Shown here piece by piece: positions 18,162 to 27,416 of a DNA stretch of 64,000 nt. A program made the position numbers and the translations under genes. The notes beneath the pieces are model-generated. The model did no database searches. It saw only the letters and a list, made by a program, of their open reading frames with translations, and was not told the origin of the DNA. The stretch is from Rhizobium sp. R635 (GTDB lineage: Bacteria; Pseudomonadota; Alphaproteobacteria; Rhizobiales; Rhizobiaceae). Numbering within the stretch: the stretch's first letter is position 1; each line of letters opens with the position of its first letter. The stretch lies in the NCBI RefSeq assembly GCF_002211285.1, contig NZ_LOKX01000003.1, positions 62,001 to 126,000 on the forward strand, given 5' to 3'.

Positions 18162-18790
18162 GTGCGAAGGGCCTCCAGCCAGCGTTCCGCCTCGGCGAGG
18201 TCGTCGGGCGTGTTGATGTTGAAGAAAGGGTCGAGCAGGCTGGCGCGGGTCGGATGCAGCGGGAATGCCACTTCCGTAACGTCATGCCGCAAGAGGAAGT
18301 CGCGCACTCGGCGCTTTTCGTCGGTGGCGATCCAGGCTTCGAGATCGGCGGCGAGTGTCAGCGGCCAGAGACCGAAGACCGGGTGGCTGCGGCCTTCGGA
18401 GGCGGCAATGGCGATCTGCGACGGACGTTCGATTGCGGCCGCCAGCCGGGCGACGAGATCGGCGGGGAAGAACGGGCAATCCACCGAGACGGTGACGACA
18501 TGAGTGACCGAGGCAAGGCCGGCGGCATAAACCATTGCCGCGTGGATGCCGGCCATCGGCCCGGCTTTACCGGCAATATGGTCGGGAACGACAGGCACAT
18601 TCCCGCTGGCGGCATCGGCATTGACGGCAACGGAAAGCACCTGCGGGGCGAGCCGGGCGAGCGCATGGCTGAGCAGGCTCTCGGGCCCGAGCATCACGCG
18701 GGCCTTGTCTCGGCCCATGCGCTGCGAGCGGCCGCCGGCGAGCACGACGCCCGCTATGCCGGATTTGTCCAACGGGAACTCAGCCATCAT
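18158..18790 (-). CDS. mobA: Molybdenum cofactor guanylyltransferase MobA
   Basis: A 210-residue nucleotidyltransferase that joins GMP from GTP to Mo-molybdopterin, giving the bis-MGD cofactor of DMSO-reductase-type enzymes. The N-terminal signature LAGGRSQRMGRDKA, the VSVDCPFFP strand with its metal-binding Asp, and FNINTPDDLAEAERW at the C-terminus are diagnostic. The frame is open to a TTG at 18802, but the ATG at 18790 (or the next codon) follows GAGAGGCAGG and is the likelier start. Co-transcribed with mobB through a 4-bp overlap. Confidence 0.9.
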   Translation of the reverse strand: MMAEFPLDKSGIAGVVLAGGRSQRMGRDKARVMLGPESLLSHALARLAPQVLSVAVNADAASGNVPVVPDHIAGKAGPMAGIHAAMVYAAGLASVTHVVTVSVDCPFFPADLVARLAAAIERPSQIAIAASEGRSHPVFGLWPLTLAADLEAWIATDEKRRVRDFLLRHDVTEVAFPLHPTRASLLDPFFNINTPDDLAEAERWLEALRT

Positions 18791-18808
18791 CCTGCCTCTC
18801 AACCTGCG

Positions 18809-19717
18809 TCACACCGGCGCGCGCGGCTCGGATTCCTGCGCGATGGGCGCAACGTGGCGCTTGGCCTCACGATAGAACGTATAGAGGCCGGAAGCGATGA
18901 CGATTGCAGCGCCCAGGAGCGTCCAGCTGTCCGGCACTTCGGCGAAGAAGAAAAAGCCGAGCAGAGAGGAGAAGATCAGGCTCGTATAGCGGAAAGGCGC
19001 CACGAAGGAGATTTCTCCGGTGCGCATGGCAAGGATGACCGACTGGTAGCCGACGAGCACCAGCACCGAGGCGAGCAGGAGATGGCCGAGCGATGTAAAG
19101 CTGACCGGCTGCCAGCCGCCGAGGAGCGGAATGAGCAAAGCGCCGAAGAAGGAGATGGAGGTCGCGGTGATGACGGTGATCATCAGCGAAGGAATCTCCG
19201 GGTCGATCGACCGGGTGGCGAGATCGCGGCCGGCCGTCGTCAGCACCGCGCCGACGCAGAGCAAGGCGGCGGCGGTGAATCCATCGGGGCCGGGGCGGAT
19301 GATGATCATCACCCCGACGAGGCCGACAAGGATCGCCGACCAGCGCCGCCAGCCGACAGGTTCGCGGAAGAAGAGGGCGGCGCCGAAAGTGACGACCAGC
19401 GGCAGCGACTGCAGGATCGCCGAGGCATTGGCGATCGGCATCATGCCGAGCGCGGTGATGTAGGTGACGGCGGAGAACATTTCGCAGACGATCCTGAGGA
19501 TGATGATCGGCTTCAGTATGATGCGCCAGGAGCGCAGCGCGCCCATCTTCCGGGCGATCAGATAGACGAGCAGGCTGGTGAAGAGGCCGCGCAGAAACAT
19601 GATCTCGCCGGCATTCATATAGGCGATCACCGATTTGGAGAGTGCGTCGCTGGAGGAAAAGCCGGCCATCGCCAAGCTCATATAGATGGCGCCCTCAGTA
19701 TTGCGTGACCGCGGCAT
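18809..19717 (-). CDS. DMT-superfamily (EamA) transporter
   Basis: A 302-residue inner-membrane protein with about ten hydrophobic helices arranged as two EamA repeats, the pattern of drug/metabolite exporters. Characteristic features are GFSSSDALSKSVIAYMNAGEIMFLRG in helices 1-2 and the repeat 2 sequence around FRYTSLIFSSLLGFFFFAEVPDSW. The substrate cannot be inferred. The frame extends 49 codons upstream, but ATG 19715-19717 has AAGGGA at a usable distance and begins just before the first helix. It ends 18 bp from the mobA start region and could be co-transcribed with mobAB. Confidence 0.85.
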   Translation of the reverse strand: MPRSRNTEGAIYMSLAMAGFSSSDALSKSVIAYMNAGEIMFLRGLFTSLLVYLIARKMGALRSWRIILKPIIILRIVCEMFSAVTYITALGMMPIANASAILQSLPLVVTFGAALFFREPVGWRRWSAILVGLVGVMIIIRPGPDGFTAAALLCVGAVLTTAGRDLATRSIDPEIPSLMITVITATSISFFGALLIPLLGGWQPVSFTSLGHLLLASVLVLVGYQSVILAMRTGEISFVAPFRYTSLIFSSLLGFFFFAEVPDSWTLLGAAIVIASGLYTFYREAKRHVAPIAQESEPRAPV

Positions 19718-20012
19718 GAAGAGATTCCCTTTACCTGTGCGTCCCTTCTTAGTCGGGAAGATACATGAAGGGAATCGAATGAATGTCACACCCGGGATAA
19801 ATCGATGGTGCGGCGCACAAAGCTCCTGACGTAACGGCAGGTGCGCGTGTGAAAACCACGGCAAATGACCGTTTTATCTTGTGATTCTGGCATTTCGTAT
19901 GCGTCCGAGGCGATCTGCCATCGGGCCTTTTGTTTTTGCGCGCGGGAAACGGGTGGCTGCATCGGCTGATGTTTGAGATTTGAGATGCCTCAACAACTGA
20001 GGAGAAACGGAC

Positions 20013-20780
20013 ATGACACTTCTGAAAAACAAGGTCGCTATCGTCACCGGCGCAAGCTCGGGCATCGGCCGCGCAGCCGCGAAGGTCTTTGCACGGCAAG
20101 GTGCGAAGGTGGTGATCAACGGCCGGCGGCAGGATGCACTCGATGCCGTCGTCGCCGAAATCGAGGCGGAGGGCGGAGAGGCCGTCGCCGTTGCCGGCGA
20201 TGTCAGGGACGAGGCACTGCAGGCAAGGCTGGTCGAGACAGCAGTCTCGCGTTTCGGCAGGCTCGACATCGCCTTCAACAATGCCGGCGCCCTTGGTGAG
20301 ATGGGGCCGGTTGCCGGATTGTCGGTGGAGGGTTGGCGCGAGACGATCGAGACCAATCTGACGGCCTCCTTTCTCGGCGCCAAGCACCAGTCGGCGGCGA
20401 TGGAAAAAGGCGGTGGGTCGCTGATCTTCACCTCGACCTTTGTCGGCCACACCGCCGGCATGCCCGGCATGGGCGCTTATGCGGCGAGCAAGGCGGGCTT
20501 GATCGGTTTCGTGCAGGTGCTCGCCGCCGAGCTGGCCTCGCGCAACATTCGCGTTAACGCGCTTCTGCCCGGCGGCACCGATACGCCTGCCAGCATCACC
20601 AACGCGCCGGATGCGACGGCGGAAGTGCTTGCCTTCGTCAACGGACTGCATGCGCTGAAACGCATGGCGCAGCCGGAAGAGATCGCCAATGCGGCGTTGT
20701 TTCTGGCGTCGGATCTGTCGAGCTTCGTGACGGGGACGGCGATGCTGGCGGATGGTGGGGTTTCGATCAGCCGGACGTAG
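20013..20780 (+). CDS. Short-chain dehydrogenase/reductase
   Basis: A 255-residue classical SDR. The NAD(P)-binding TGASSGIG is at residues 13-20, Arg after it (GRRQDAL) suggests NADP preference, NNAG at about 89-92 stabilises the fold, and the catalytic Ser and YAASK (Tyr-x-x-x-Lys) are near 150-160. The C-terminus FVTGTAMLADGGVSI is typical. Substrate unknown. Ribosome site GAGGAG. It stands alone, divergent from the DMT exporter, with a palindromic repeat element downstream. Confidence 0.88.
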   Translation: MTLLKNKVAIVTGASSGIGRAAAKVFARQGAKVVINGRRQDALDAVVAEIEAEGGEAVAVAGDVRDEALQARLVETAVSRFGRLDIAFNNAGALGEMGPVAGLSVEGWRETIETNLTASFLGAKHQSAAMEKGGGSLIFTSTFVGHTAGMPGMGAYAASKAGLIGFVQVLAAELASRNIRVNALLPGGTDTPASITNAPDATAEVLAFVNGLHALKRMAQPEEIANAALFLASDLSSFVTGTAMLADGGVSISRT

Positions 20781-20840
20781 GGTTGGTGAGGGGGCGCATT
20801 TTGTCTTGGCTTTCGTTCACCCAAGCCAAGCAATGAAGGG

Positions 20841-21020
20841 TGTGCCGTGTGGCCCCCTCATCTGCCTGCCGGCATCTTCTCCCCGCTGGGGAGAAGGGAC
20901 CAAGCCGCACGACCGTCATTCCGGCAGCTGAAATTCGAGAGGGAGCAAGGCGCTGCCACGATTCCGCTTCTCCCAGCGGGGAGAAGATGCCCGGCAGGGC
21001 AGATGAGGGGGGTGAGGAGC
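20841..21020. repeat. RIME-like palindromic intergenic repeat (locus 1)
   Basis: About 180 bp between convergent genes. It begins with CCCCCTCATCTGCCTGCCGG then CTTCTCCCCGCTGGGGAGAAG and ends with the inverted version (CTTCTCCCAGCGGGGAGAAG, then GGCAGGGCAGATGAGGGG). So two units face each other around a middle segment of about 60 bp. The same unit recurs near 38, 45 and 53 kb. It resembles RIME elements known from rhizobia. Nothing else is seen in this 309-bp gap. Confidence 0.85.
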
Positions 21021-21089
21021 GTTAGCGACGAACGCCTTGAGCGGCAAGCGAAAGGCATATGGCTGCTGCAGGTCAAATCTTCCATCCGC

Positions 21090-21872
21090 CTACGACATAA
21101 TCAACCCGCCATCGACATTGATCGTCTGGCCGGTGATGTAAGCGGCGTCGTCGCTGGCGAGGAAAGTCACCAGGCCGGCGACGTCCTCGCCGGAGCCGGC
21201 GCGTTTCATCGGGATGCCCTCGACCCATTCCTTCATCAGTTCGCCGGGGCCGTAATTGCCGAGCAGCTTGCCCCAGGCCTGGTCGTTATAGGCCCACATG
21301 TCGGTCTCGATGATGCCGGGGCAGAAGGCGTTGACGGTGATGTTTTCGGTCGCGACTTCCTTCGCCAGGCTTTGGGTGATGCCGACGACGCCCATTTTCG
21401 AGGCGGCGTAATGCGGGGTGTAGATGAAGCCGTCGCGGGCCTGGCCGGAGGCGGTGTTGATGATGCGGCCGCCGCGCCTGTGTTTGCGCATTCTTGCAAT
21501 GGCCTCCTGGGCGCAGAGGAAGACGCCCTTGGTATTGACCGCCATGACCTTGTCCCACTCGTTCTCCGTCAAGTCCTCGACGCGGGCGATGGTGATGACG
21601 CCGGCATTCTGGATCGACACGTCGACCGCGCCGAATTCCTGTTCGGCCGCATCGTAGAGCGCGATGACGCTCGCCTTGTCGGTGACGTCGCCGATGAAGG
21701 AGATCGCCTTGCCGCCTTCAGCACGGATCTGTTCGGCAACGCCGTGGACCAGGTCCTCATTGGCCGAGACGACGAGATTGGCGCCTTCGCGGGCAAAGCG
21801 CCTGGCGATGGCAGCGCCGATGCCGCGGCTGCCCCCGGTGATGACGACGGTCTTTTGCTCAAAGCGTTTCAT
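21090..21872 (-). CDS. Short-chain dehydrogenase in sugar/polyol operon
   Basis: A 260-residue classical SDR with TGGSRGIG (residues 11-18), QNAG in place of NNAG, catalytic YAASK and the C-terminal YITGQTINVDGG. Its closest style is that of sorbitol/acetoin-type polyol dehydrogenases (cofactor probably NAD; the residue after strand 2 is SANE with Glu nearby). It is the last gene of the minus-strand operon that starts with the ABC permease, so it likely oxidises the imported polyol or an intermediate. ATG at 21870-21872 is preceded by AGGAAAG; an in-frame Met 11 codons upstream is less likely. Confidence 0.85.
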   Translation of the reverse strand: MKRFEQKTVVITGGSRGIGAAIARRFAREGANLVVSANEDLVHGVAEQIRAEGGKAISFIGDVTDKASVIALYDAAEQEFGAVDVSIQNAGVITIARVEDLTENEWDKVMAVNTKGVFLCAQEAIARMRKHRRGGRIINTASGQARDGFIYTPHYAASKMGVVGITQSLAKEVATENITVNAFCPGIIETDMWAYNDQAWGKLLGNYGPGELMKEWVEGIPMKRAGSGEDVAGLVTFLASDDAAYITGQTINVDGGLIMS

Positions 21873-21941
21873 GGTCTTTCCTCGTATCCTGACATAAACA
21901 GCCAATCGCGGCGCAACCGCCCGTTCGATCGGCGGGAAGGG

Positions 21942-21977
21942 CGGGCATGACGGCGATATCGCACGCCGTCATGCCCG
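21942..21977. terminator. 14-bp-arm hairpin between the two operon SDR genes
   Basis: Perfect arms CGGGCATGACGGCG and CGCCGTCATGCCCG around an 8-nt loop, lying in the 190-bp space between the two minus-strand SDR genes. No T run follows on either strand. It may separate the mRNA segments or stabilise the upstream one. Confidence 0.55.
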
Positions 21978-22062
21978 TTAGTCCCTTCTGCGCCTCGGTC
22001 TCAGCCAGGGAGGAGGCGAGACCGTTCATTTTCCAGCGGCCGGCAATGAGCCTTCTCAGGCA

Positions 22063-22851
22063 TCACCAGCAGCAGAATCCGCCGTCGACGAGAAGATCGA
22101 CGCCGGTCACGAAACTTGCCGCATTCGACAGCAGGAACACGGCCGGCCCCACCATCTCGTCGACCGTCGCCATGCGCTGCATCGGCGTCTGCTCTTCGAA
22201 GAGCTTGGTCTGGTGGACCATCTCCGGACGGGTGTTCATCGGCGTTGCCGTGTATCCGGGGGAGATGGTGTTGACGCGAATGCCGCGGCCGACCCACTCC
22301 ATGGCTAGAGACTTCGACATATGGATGACGCCCGCCTTGGAGGCGTTGTAATGCGCCTGGCTCAGCCCGCGGTTGACGATCACGCCGGACATGGAGGCGA
22401 TGTTGACGATGGAGCCGCGTCCATTTTTCAGCATGGCGCGGGCTTCGGCCTGGCAGGAGAGGAATATGCCTTTGAGGTTGATATCCATCAGCGTCTGATA
22501 CTGATCCTCCTCCATCTCCTCCGCCGGATTGGCGTTGGCGATGCCGGCAGCGTTGACGGCGAGCGTCAGCGCGCCAAGATCGGCTTCGGTGCGTGCCACG
22601 GCATCTCCAAGGGAGGTTTTGCTCGTGACGTCGGCCGCGATCTCGATCGAGCGGCGGCCGGCCGCGCTTATATGTTCGGCTGTCCTCGCCAGTCCGTCGT
22701 CGGTCCGGCGGTCGAGCAGGGCGACGTCGGCGCCGCATTGCGCAAGGCCGATGGCGATGCGCTGCCCGATGCCGCTTCCGGCGCCGGTGACGATGGCGAC
22801 TTGGCCGCTGAGATCGAAAAGCTTCGGGGCGTTCAGAGTGATGTCGGACAC
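22063..22851 (-). CDS. Short-chain dehydrogenase in sugar/polyol operon
   Basis: A 262-residue classical SDR with TGAGSGIG, LLDRRTDDGL (Asp at the end of strand 2, favouring NAD), catalytic Ser in NIASMSG and YNASK, and C-terminal FVTGVDLLVDGGFCCW with an unusual Cys-Cys-Trp ending. The frame is open further upstream, but GTG at 22849-22851 follows AAGGAAG and sits 22 bp after the ABC ATPase gene, so I take it as start. It probably oxidises a polyol or sugar imported by the adjacent transporter; the substrate is not determinable. Confidence 0.85.
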   Translation of the reverse strand: MSDITLNAPKLFDLSGQVAIVTGAGSGIGQRIAIGLAQCGADVALLDRRTDDGLARTAEHISAAGRRSIEIAADVTSKTSLGDAVARTEADLGALTLAVNAAGIANANPAEEMEEDQYQTLMDINLKGIFLSCQAEARAMLKNGRGSIVNIASMSGVIVNRGLSQAHYNASKAGVIHMSKSLAMEWVGRGIRVNTISPGYTATPMNTRPEMVHQTKLFEEQTPMQRMATVDEMVGPAVFLLSNAASFVTGVDLLVDGGFCCW

Positions 22852-22873
22852 CGCTCTTCCTTTCTCTGTCTGT

Positions 22874-24352
22874 TTAGATAGTAGCCAGTTCCATGACCGA
22901 AACGTCATTGGCCTGGTCACGATTGAGGATCCCCGCCTGCTTGCCTTGCGCAAGCACGAGAATGCGATTGGAGACGCCGAGAACTTCCTCGAGGTCCGAG
23001 CTCACGACGATGACCGCCACGCCCTGTTTGGCAAGATTGACGATGATGTCGTAGATGCCGGCGCGGGCGCCGACGTCGATGCCTCTCGTCGGTTCGTCGA
23101 GCACGACGACCTTGGGATCGCGCATGAGCCATTTGGCGATCACGACCTTCTGCTGGTTGCCGCCTGATAGGTCCGAGGCGTACTGCTCGGCACGGCCCTT
23201 GACGCCGAACTTGGCCACTGCCTTTTCCGCAAAGGAGCGCTTGATGCGCGGTGTGATCCAGCCGCGGCCGAGCTTGTCGAGATTGGCGTAGACAATGTTC
23301 TCGCTGATCCGGTGGCCGACGATCAGGCCTTGTTCCTTGCGGTCTTCCGGAACCATCACGATACCTCTGGCGATCGCGTCCGCCGGATCGCGCAGCCTGA
23401 GTTCCTCGCCTTCGAGCTTGATCGAACCGGCACTGATCGGATCTGCGCCCGAAATCGCCCGCACCAGTTCGGTGCGGCCGGCGCCGACCAGCCCGGCGAT
23501 GCCGAGAATTTCTCCGGCCCGCACCTCGAAGGTGACGTCGCGGAACGAGTCGTCCGGCGAGCTCAGTCCGGACACCTGAAGCACCGGACGGTCTGTCGGA
23601 ACGGGCAGGGCGGGGAACAGGCGGTCAAGCGGGCGCCCGACCATGCTCTCGACGATCGTTCGAACCGGGGTCGCGCTGTCCGAAAATTCCTGCACGCGCT
23701 CGCCGTCGCGAAGAACGACGATGCGGTCGGTGATCTGCTTGATCTCTTCCATGCGGTGGGAAATGTAGACGATGCCGACGCCTTCCGAGCGAAGCTTGCG
23801 AACCTGCTCGAACAGAGCTTCCGTCTCCGCGCCGCCAAGGGCGGCTGTCGGCTCATCGAGGATCAGCAGCTTTGCGTTGAGCGCCAGCGCCTTGGCGATT
23901 TCGATGAGTTGCTGATTGGCCGTGGAAAGGCCGGCGACCTTCCGCGTTGCGGGTATGTGAAGGTTCAGGCGGGCGAGCTGATCCTGGGCCCGGCGAACCA
24001 TTTGGGCGCGGTCGACGACGCCGTTCTTCATCGGCCAGCGTCCGATGAAGACGTTTTCGGCGACCGAGAGCTGCGGCAGAAGCTGTAGCTCCTGGTGGAT
24101 CAGGACGACACCCTTGTCGATCGCTTCCCTTGGGGTGGCCGGGGCATAAGGCTGCCCCAGCCATGTCATCGATCCTTCGGAGGGCGTGCGGGACCCGGCG
24201 ATGATGCCCGACAGCGTTGACTTGCCCGCTCCATTTTCACCGAGAAGGGCAACCACTTCGCCGGGATAGACGTCCAGGCTGACATCCTTCAGAACCTGGA
24301 GCGGCCCATACCACTTGGATATGCCCCTCAGGGAAAGAACGGGATCAGTCAC
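22874..24352 (-). CDS. Sugar ABC importer ATPase (RbsA/MglA type)
   Basis: A 492-residue double ATPase of the carbohydrate-uptake CUT2 class. Domain 1 has Walker A GENGAGKST and Walker B LLILDEPTAAL; its signature region reads LSTANQQLIEIAKAL. Domain 2 has the weakened P-loop GLVGAGRTEL, the signature LSGGNQQKVVIAKWL and VVLDEPTRGID, the asymmetry usual in this class. The first possible codon is TTG at 24367, but GTG at 24350-24352 lies 6 bp after AGGAGG and is preferred. It works with the binding protein and permease encoded just upstream. Confidence 0.92.
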   Translation of the reverse strand: MTDPVLSLRGISKWYGPLQVLKDVSLDVYPGEVVALLGENGAGKSTLSGIIAGSRTPSEGSMTWLGQPYAPATPREAIDKGVVLIHQELQLLPQLSVAENVFIGRWPMKNGVVDRAQMVRRAQDQLARLNLHIPATRKVAGLSTANQQLIEIAKALALNAKLLILDEPTAALGGAETEALFEQVRKLRSEGVGIVYISHRMEEIKQITDRIVVLRDGERVQEFSDSATPVRTIVESMVGRPLDRLFPALPVPTDRPVLQVSGLSSPDDSFRDVTFEVRAGEILGIAGLVGAGRTELVRAISGADPISAGSIKLEGEELRLRDPADAIARGIVMVPEDRKEQGLIVGHRISENIVYANLDKLGRGWITPRIKRSFAEKAVAKFGVKGRAEQYASDLSGGNQQKVVIAKWLMRDPKVVVLDEPTRGIDVGARAGIYDIIVNLAKQGVAVIVVSSDLEEVLGVSNRILVLAQGKQAGILNRDQANDVSVMELATI

Positions 24353-24380
24353 GGCACACCTCCTCAAGACCTCAACGTTA

Positions 24381-25310
24381 TCAGGGATGGTTGGCGATGA
24401 AGCCTGCCACGTTTTCCTTGGTGGTCAGCGTGGCATCCATGAGCTGGACCGGAGGCACCTTTTCGCCGGCGACAAGCTTAGCGGCATTTTCAACCGCGTC
24501 GCGGCCCATCTTCTGCGTCTGCTGCGTCGCCGTGACGTTGAAGACGCCCTTGCTGAGGGCTTCGAGAGCCGCGGTGTCGCCATCGAAGCCGCCGACCACG
24601 ATCTTCTGCGAGGGATTGGCGACCTTGATCGCCTGCGCGGCGCCGAGTGCAAGACCGTCGGCCTGGGCGAACACGATCGAAACGTCCGGGTTTGCCTGCA
24701 GCATGTTCTGCATGATCTGGAAGCCTTCGTCCTGGCTCCAGATGTTGGAGAACTGCTCGGCGACGACCTTCACGTCCGGATATGCCTTCAGGGATTCACC
24801 GCAGCCCTTCGAGCGATCGACTTCCGGCGTCGTGCCCTTCTGGCCATGGATGATGACCATCTTACCCTTGCCGCCGGCTTCCTTCAGGATGTAGTCGCAC
24901 ACGGCCTTGGCGGAGGCGACGGAATCCGTTGCAAGGAACGTATCGCCCGGTGCTCCCTCGGCATTGCGGTCGACGTTGACGACCGGGATGCCGGCGCTTT
25001 TCGCGAGCTTGACCGGAACGCTTGCAGCGGCCGCACCTGCCGGGATGTAGATCAGCGCGTCGATTTTCTGGGTCAGCAGATCCTGGATCTGGTTGACCTG
25101 CGTCGGTCCGTCGCCCTTTGCGTCGACCGTGATGACTTCGATGCCGCGCTTCTTGGCTTCGGCCTCGACCGATTGCTTGATCTGGTTGAAGAAGTTTGCC
25201 TGAAGGTTGGCAACGGCGAGGCCGAGCTTCTTCAGTTCCGCCGCGTGTACGGGGCCGAGCATGAGACCGAGCAGTGCAGCAGACGCGAGCATGGTGCGCG
25301 CAATTTTCAT
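24381..25310 (-). CDS. Sugar ABC importer, periplasmic binding protein
   Basis: A 309-residue ribose/galactose-type (Peripla_BP_4) binding protein. Residues 1-23 are a signal peptide ending PVHAAE. LGLAVANLQANFFNQIKQSV is the first strand and helix, VNVDRNAEGAPGD the ligand-contact strand and FDGDTAALEALSKGVFNVT the hinge segment, all as in RbsB-like proteins. The ligand is unknown; the downstream dehydrogenases and kinase suggest a polyol or ketose. A GGAGGAACTACA ribosome site precedes the start. Confidence 0.9.
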   Translation of the reverse strand: MKIARTMLASAALLGLMLGPVHAAELKKLGLAVANLQANFFNQIKQSVEAEAKKRGIEVITVDAKGDGPTQVNQIQDLLTQKIDALIYIPAGAAAASVPVKLAKSAGIPVVNVDRNAEGAPGDTFLATDSVASAKAVCDYILKEAGGKGKMVIIHGQKGTTPEVDRSKGCGESLKAYPDVKVVAEQFSNIWSQDEGFQIMQNMLQANPDVSIVFAQADGLALGAAQAIKVANPSQKIVVGGFDGDTAALEALSKGVFNVTATQQTQKMGRDAVENAAKLVAGEKVPPVQLMDATLTTKENVAGFIANHP

Positions 25311-25369
25311 TGTAGTTCCTCCGTTGTTGATAGCACCCTCGGGTATGTCCTCCCCCTTGGGTTATTGAT

Positions 25370-25391
25370 CCGCCCCGATCTTGCGGGGCGG
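25370..25391 (-). terminator. Hairpin between permease and binding-protein genes
   Basis: CCGCCCC and GGGGCGG arms with an 8-nt loop in the 104-bp spacer. No T run follows on the minus strand. It may be an mRNA processing or stability element allowing higher binding-protein output. Confidence 0.45.
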
Positions 25392-25414
25392 AATTCCGGG
25401 TCCGCCAGCGCGCG

Positions 25415-26395
25415 TCAGGCGCGGCGCCGACGAATGGTTTCTGCGCCGACCGCAAGCACGATGACGATGCCGATGATCACCTGCTGAAGAAACGGCGAGA
25501 CGTTGAGAAGGTTGAGGCCGTTGCGAAGCACGCCGATGATGAGAACGCCGATCAGCGTCCCGCCGATGCCGCCCGCGCCGCCGGAGAGGGAAGTTCCGCC
25601 GATGACGACCGCGGCGATGGTATCCAGCTCATAGCCGAGACCACTGGACGGCTGGACGGAATCCAGCCGGGCGGCGAGCACGACGCCCGCGAGCCCCGCA
25701 AGAACGGCACTCACGACATAGACGCTGATCGTCACGAGCGGGACGTTGATGCCGGCGAGGCGCGCGACTTCCGAGTTTCCGCCCACCGCATAGAGCATGC
25801 GCCCTTCGGATCGGAAGTGCAGGAAAAGCCAGGCCGCAAGAACCACCGCAAGCATCAGAAAGACCGTGGCTGTGATGACGCCGAAATGGCGATCGATCGC
25901 CAGCATCATGAACCAGTCGGGGAAGCCGACGATCTGCTGGCCGTCGGTGATCATGTTCGCAACGCCGCGGGCGGCCGACATCATTGCAAGCGTGGCGATA
26001 AAGGCCGGAACCCTGAACTGCGTCACCAGAAGCCCGACGATCAGGCCTGATACCGCCGAGGCGATCAGCGCAAAGACGATGCCGACGGGCAGGGGCAGGC
26101 CGGCGACGTTGGCGGTCCAGCCCATGACCATCATCGCCAGCGCGAGCGCCGAGCCGACTGAGAGATCGATGCCGCCGATCAGGATGACGAAGGTCATTCC
26201 CACAGCCATGATGCCGAGAACGGTGATCTGGTCGAGGATGTTGAGGCCGTTTCGAACCGAAAGAAACGTGTCCGTGCTGAGGCTCAGAAAGACGCAGAGC
26301 GCAAGCAGTCCCACGAGCGGGCCGGTAGCTCCCTTGAGCTTGCCGAGCCAGGCGCCGGACGAAAGCCTGTGTTCATTGATATCGAGCGCCACCAT
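25415..26395 (-). CDS. Sugar ABC importer permease (RbsC type)
   Basis: A 326-residue inner-membrane permease (BPD_transp_2 fold) with 8-10 hydrophobic helices. The family hallmarks GGIDLSVGSALALAMMVMG and AAVVIGGTSLSGGAGGIGGTLIG, the latter near the C-terminus, are clear. It is the first gene of the minus-strand operon; GGGAGGAGCA precedes its ATG. The divergent region upstream holds dyads that may bind the SorC-type regulator. Confidence 0.92.
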   Translation of the reverse strand: MVALDINEHRLSSGAWLGKLKGATGPLVGLLALCVFLSLSTDTFLSVRNGLNILDQITVLGIMAVGMTFVILIGGIDLSVGSALALAMMVMGWTANVAGLPLPVGIVFALIASAVSGLIVGLLVTQFRVPAFIATLAMMSAARGVANMITDGQQIVGFPDWFMMLAIDRHFGVITATVFLMLAVVLAAWLFLHFRSEGRMLYAVGGNSEVARLAGINVPLVTISVYVVSAVLAGLAGVVLAARLDSVQPSSGLGYELDTIAAVVIGGTSLSGGAGGIGGTLIGVLIIGVLRNGLNLLNVSPFLQQVIIGIVIVLAVGAETIRRRRA

Positions 26396-26441
26396 TGCTC
26401 CTCCCTATGCTTAGGCTTGTATCCGATATTCGTTCAGGCGA

Positions 26442-26594
26442 GAATAAATATTCATGCCTGCTGGAAAATTCATTAACAACTTGCTTTCCGGCTGTCAACA
26501 AGATTTCCGGCGGCCTATGTTCTTAGCGGCCTCGTTAAGGGGCTTGACTAATCGGTTTGTTGTGCAAAAATATTGAGTATTGAATATTTATGCA
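26442..26594. promoter_or_regulatory. Divergent control region with AT-rich palindromes
   Basis: Between the permease and transketolase genes lie GAATAAATATTC at 26442-26453 (5-bp arms, 2-bp centre) and a longer imperfect palindrome at 26563-26594 running from TGCAAAAATATT to AATATTTATGCA. TGAATATTTAT occurs in both. A possible promoter TTGACT (26544-26549) has its -10 region (AAATAT) inside the long palindrome, so a bound repressor would block it. These are candidate operators of the SorC-type regulator; a similar dyad precedes the regulator gene. Confidence 0.5.
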
Positions 26595-26606
26595 CACGAG
26601 GAGCCC

Positions 26607-27416
26607 ATGGATACGACAGAACTTGAGCGCATCGCCCGCGAGATCCGATTGCGCGATCTCCAGGCGGTCTTTGAAGCGGGCGCCGGCCATATTGGCGGGG
26701 AGATGTCGGTCATCGACATTTTGACGGCGCTCTATTTTCGTGTGCTGAAAGTCTGGCCGGATCAGCCCAAACATCCCGACCGCGATAGGTTCGTTCTGTC
26801 AAAGGGGCATACGGCATGCGCCCTCTATGTGACGCTCGCAAAACGCGGCTTCATTCCGGAGGAGGAGATTTCCACCTTCCTGCAGCCGCATTCGCGGCTG
26901 AACGGGCATCCGAATTGCAACAAGGTTCCGGGCGTCGAAACGAATACCGGGCCGCTCGGCCATGGTCTTCCGGTCGCAGTCGGAATGGCGAAAGCGGCCA
27001 AGCTCTCGGGTGCTAAATTTCACACCTATGTCGTCACCGGCGACGGTGAGATGCAGGAGGGTTCCAACTGGGAAGCGATCATGGCGGCCGCCCAGTTCAA
27101 GCTCGATAACTTGACGCTGGTCATCGATCACAACAGGTTTCAGCAGGGCGCGGCGCTGGCCGAAACCAATGATCTCGCCCCGCTGCGCCCGAAGCTCGAA
27201 GCCTTCGATTGGGAAGTCACCGATATCAACGGCAATACGATGAGCGAAATCGTTCCTGCGCTCGAACACCGGGGGGCAAGGCCGCATTGCATCGTCGCCC
27301 ATACCAACAAGGGCCATGGAATCTCGTTCATGCAGGACCGGGTCGAATGGCATCATAAGGTGCCGAGCAAAGAACAATACGAAATCGCATTGGCAGAATT
27401 GTCGGAGGCACTGTGA
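26607..27416 (+). CDS. Transketolase, N-terminal subunit
   Basis: A 269-residue thiamine-diphosphate-binding half of a split transketolase. It shows the entry motif FEAGAGHIGGEMS, VLSKGHTACALYV, GPLGHGLPVAVGMAKA and the ThDP/Mg motif GDGEMQEGSNWEA...DHNRFQ. With the C-terminal half it moves two-carbon units between sugar phosphates. ATG 26607 follows GAGGAGCCC; a TTG nine codons upstream is less likely because it lies inside the palindrome. Its stop overlaps the start of the C-terminal subunit gene. Confidence 0.9.
   Translation: MDTTELERIAREIRLRDLQAVFEAGAGHIGGEMSVIDILTALYFRVLKVWPDQPKHPDRDRFVLSKGHTACALYVTLAKRGFIPEEEISTFLQPHSRLNGHPNCNKVPGVETNTGPLGHGLPVAVGMAKAAKLSGAKFHTYVVTGDGEMQEGSNWEAIMAAAQFKLDNLTLVIDHNRFQQGAALAETNDLAPLRPKLEAFDWEVTDINGNTMSEIVPALEHRGARPHCIVAHTNKGHGISFMQDRVEWHHKVPSKEQYEIALAELSEAL

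Noticed and set aside
18149..19708. 519-codon open frame on the plus strand
   Set aside because: Opposite mobA and the DMT exporter; low-complexity Arg/Asp/Gly composition typical of antisense frames.
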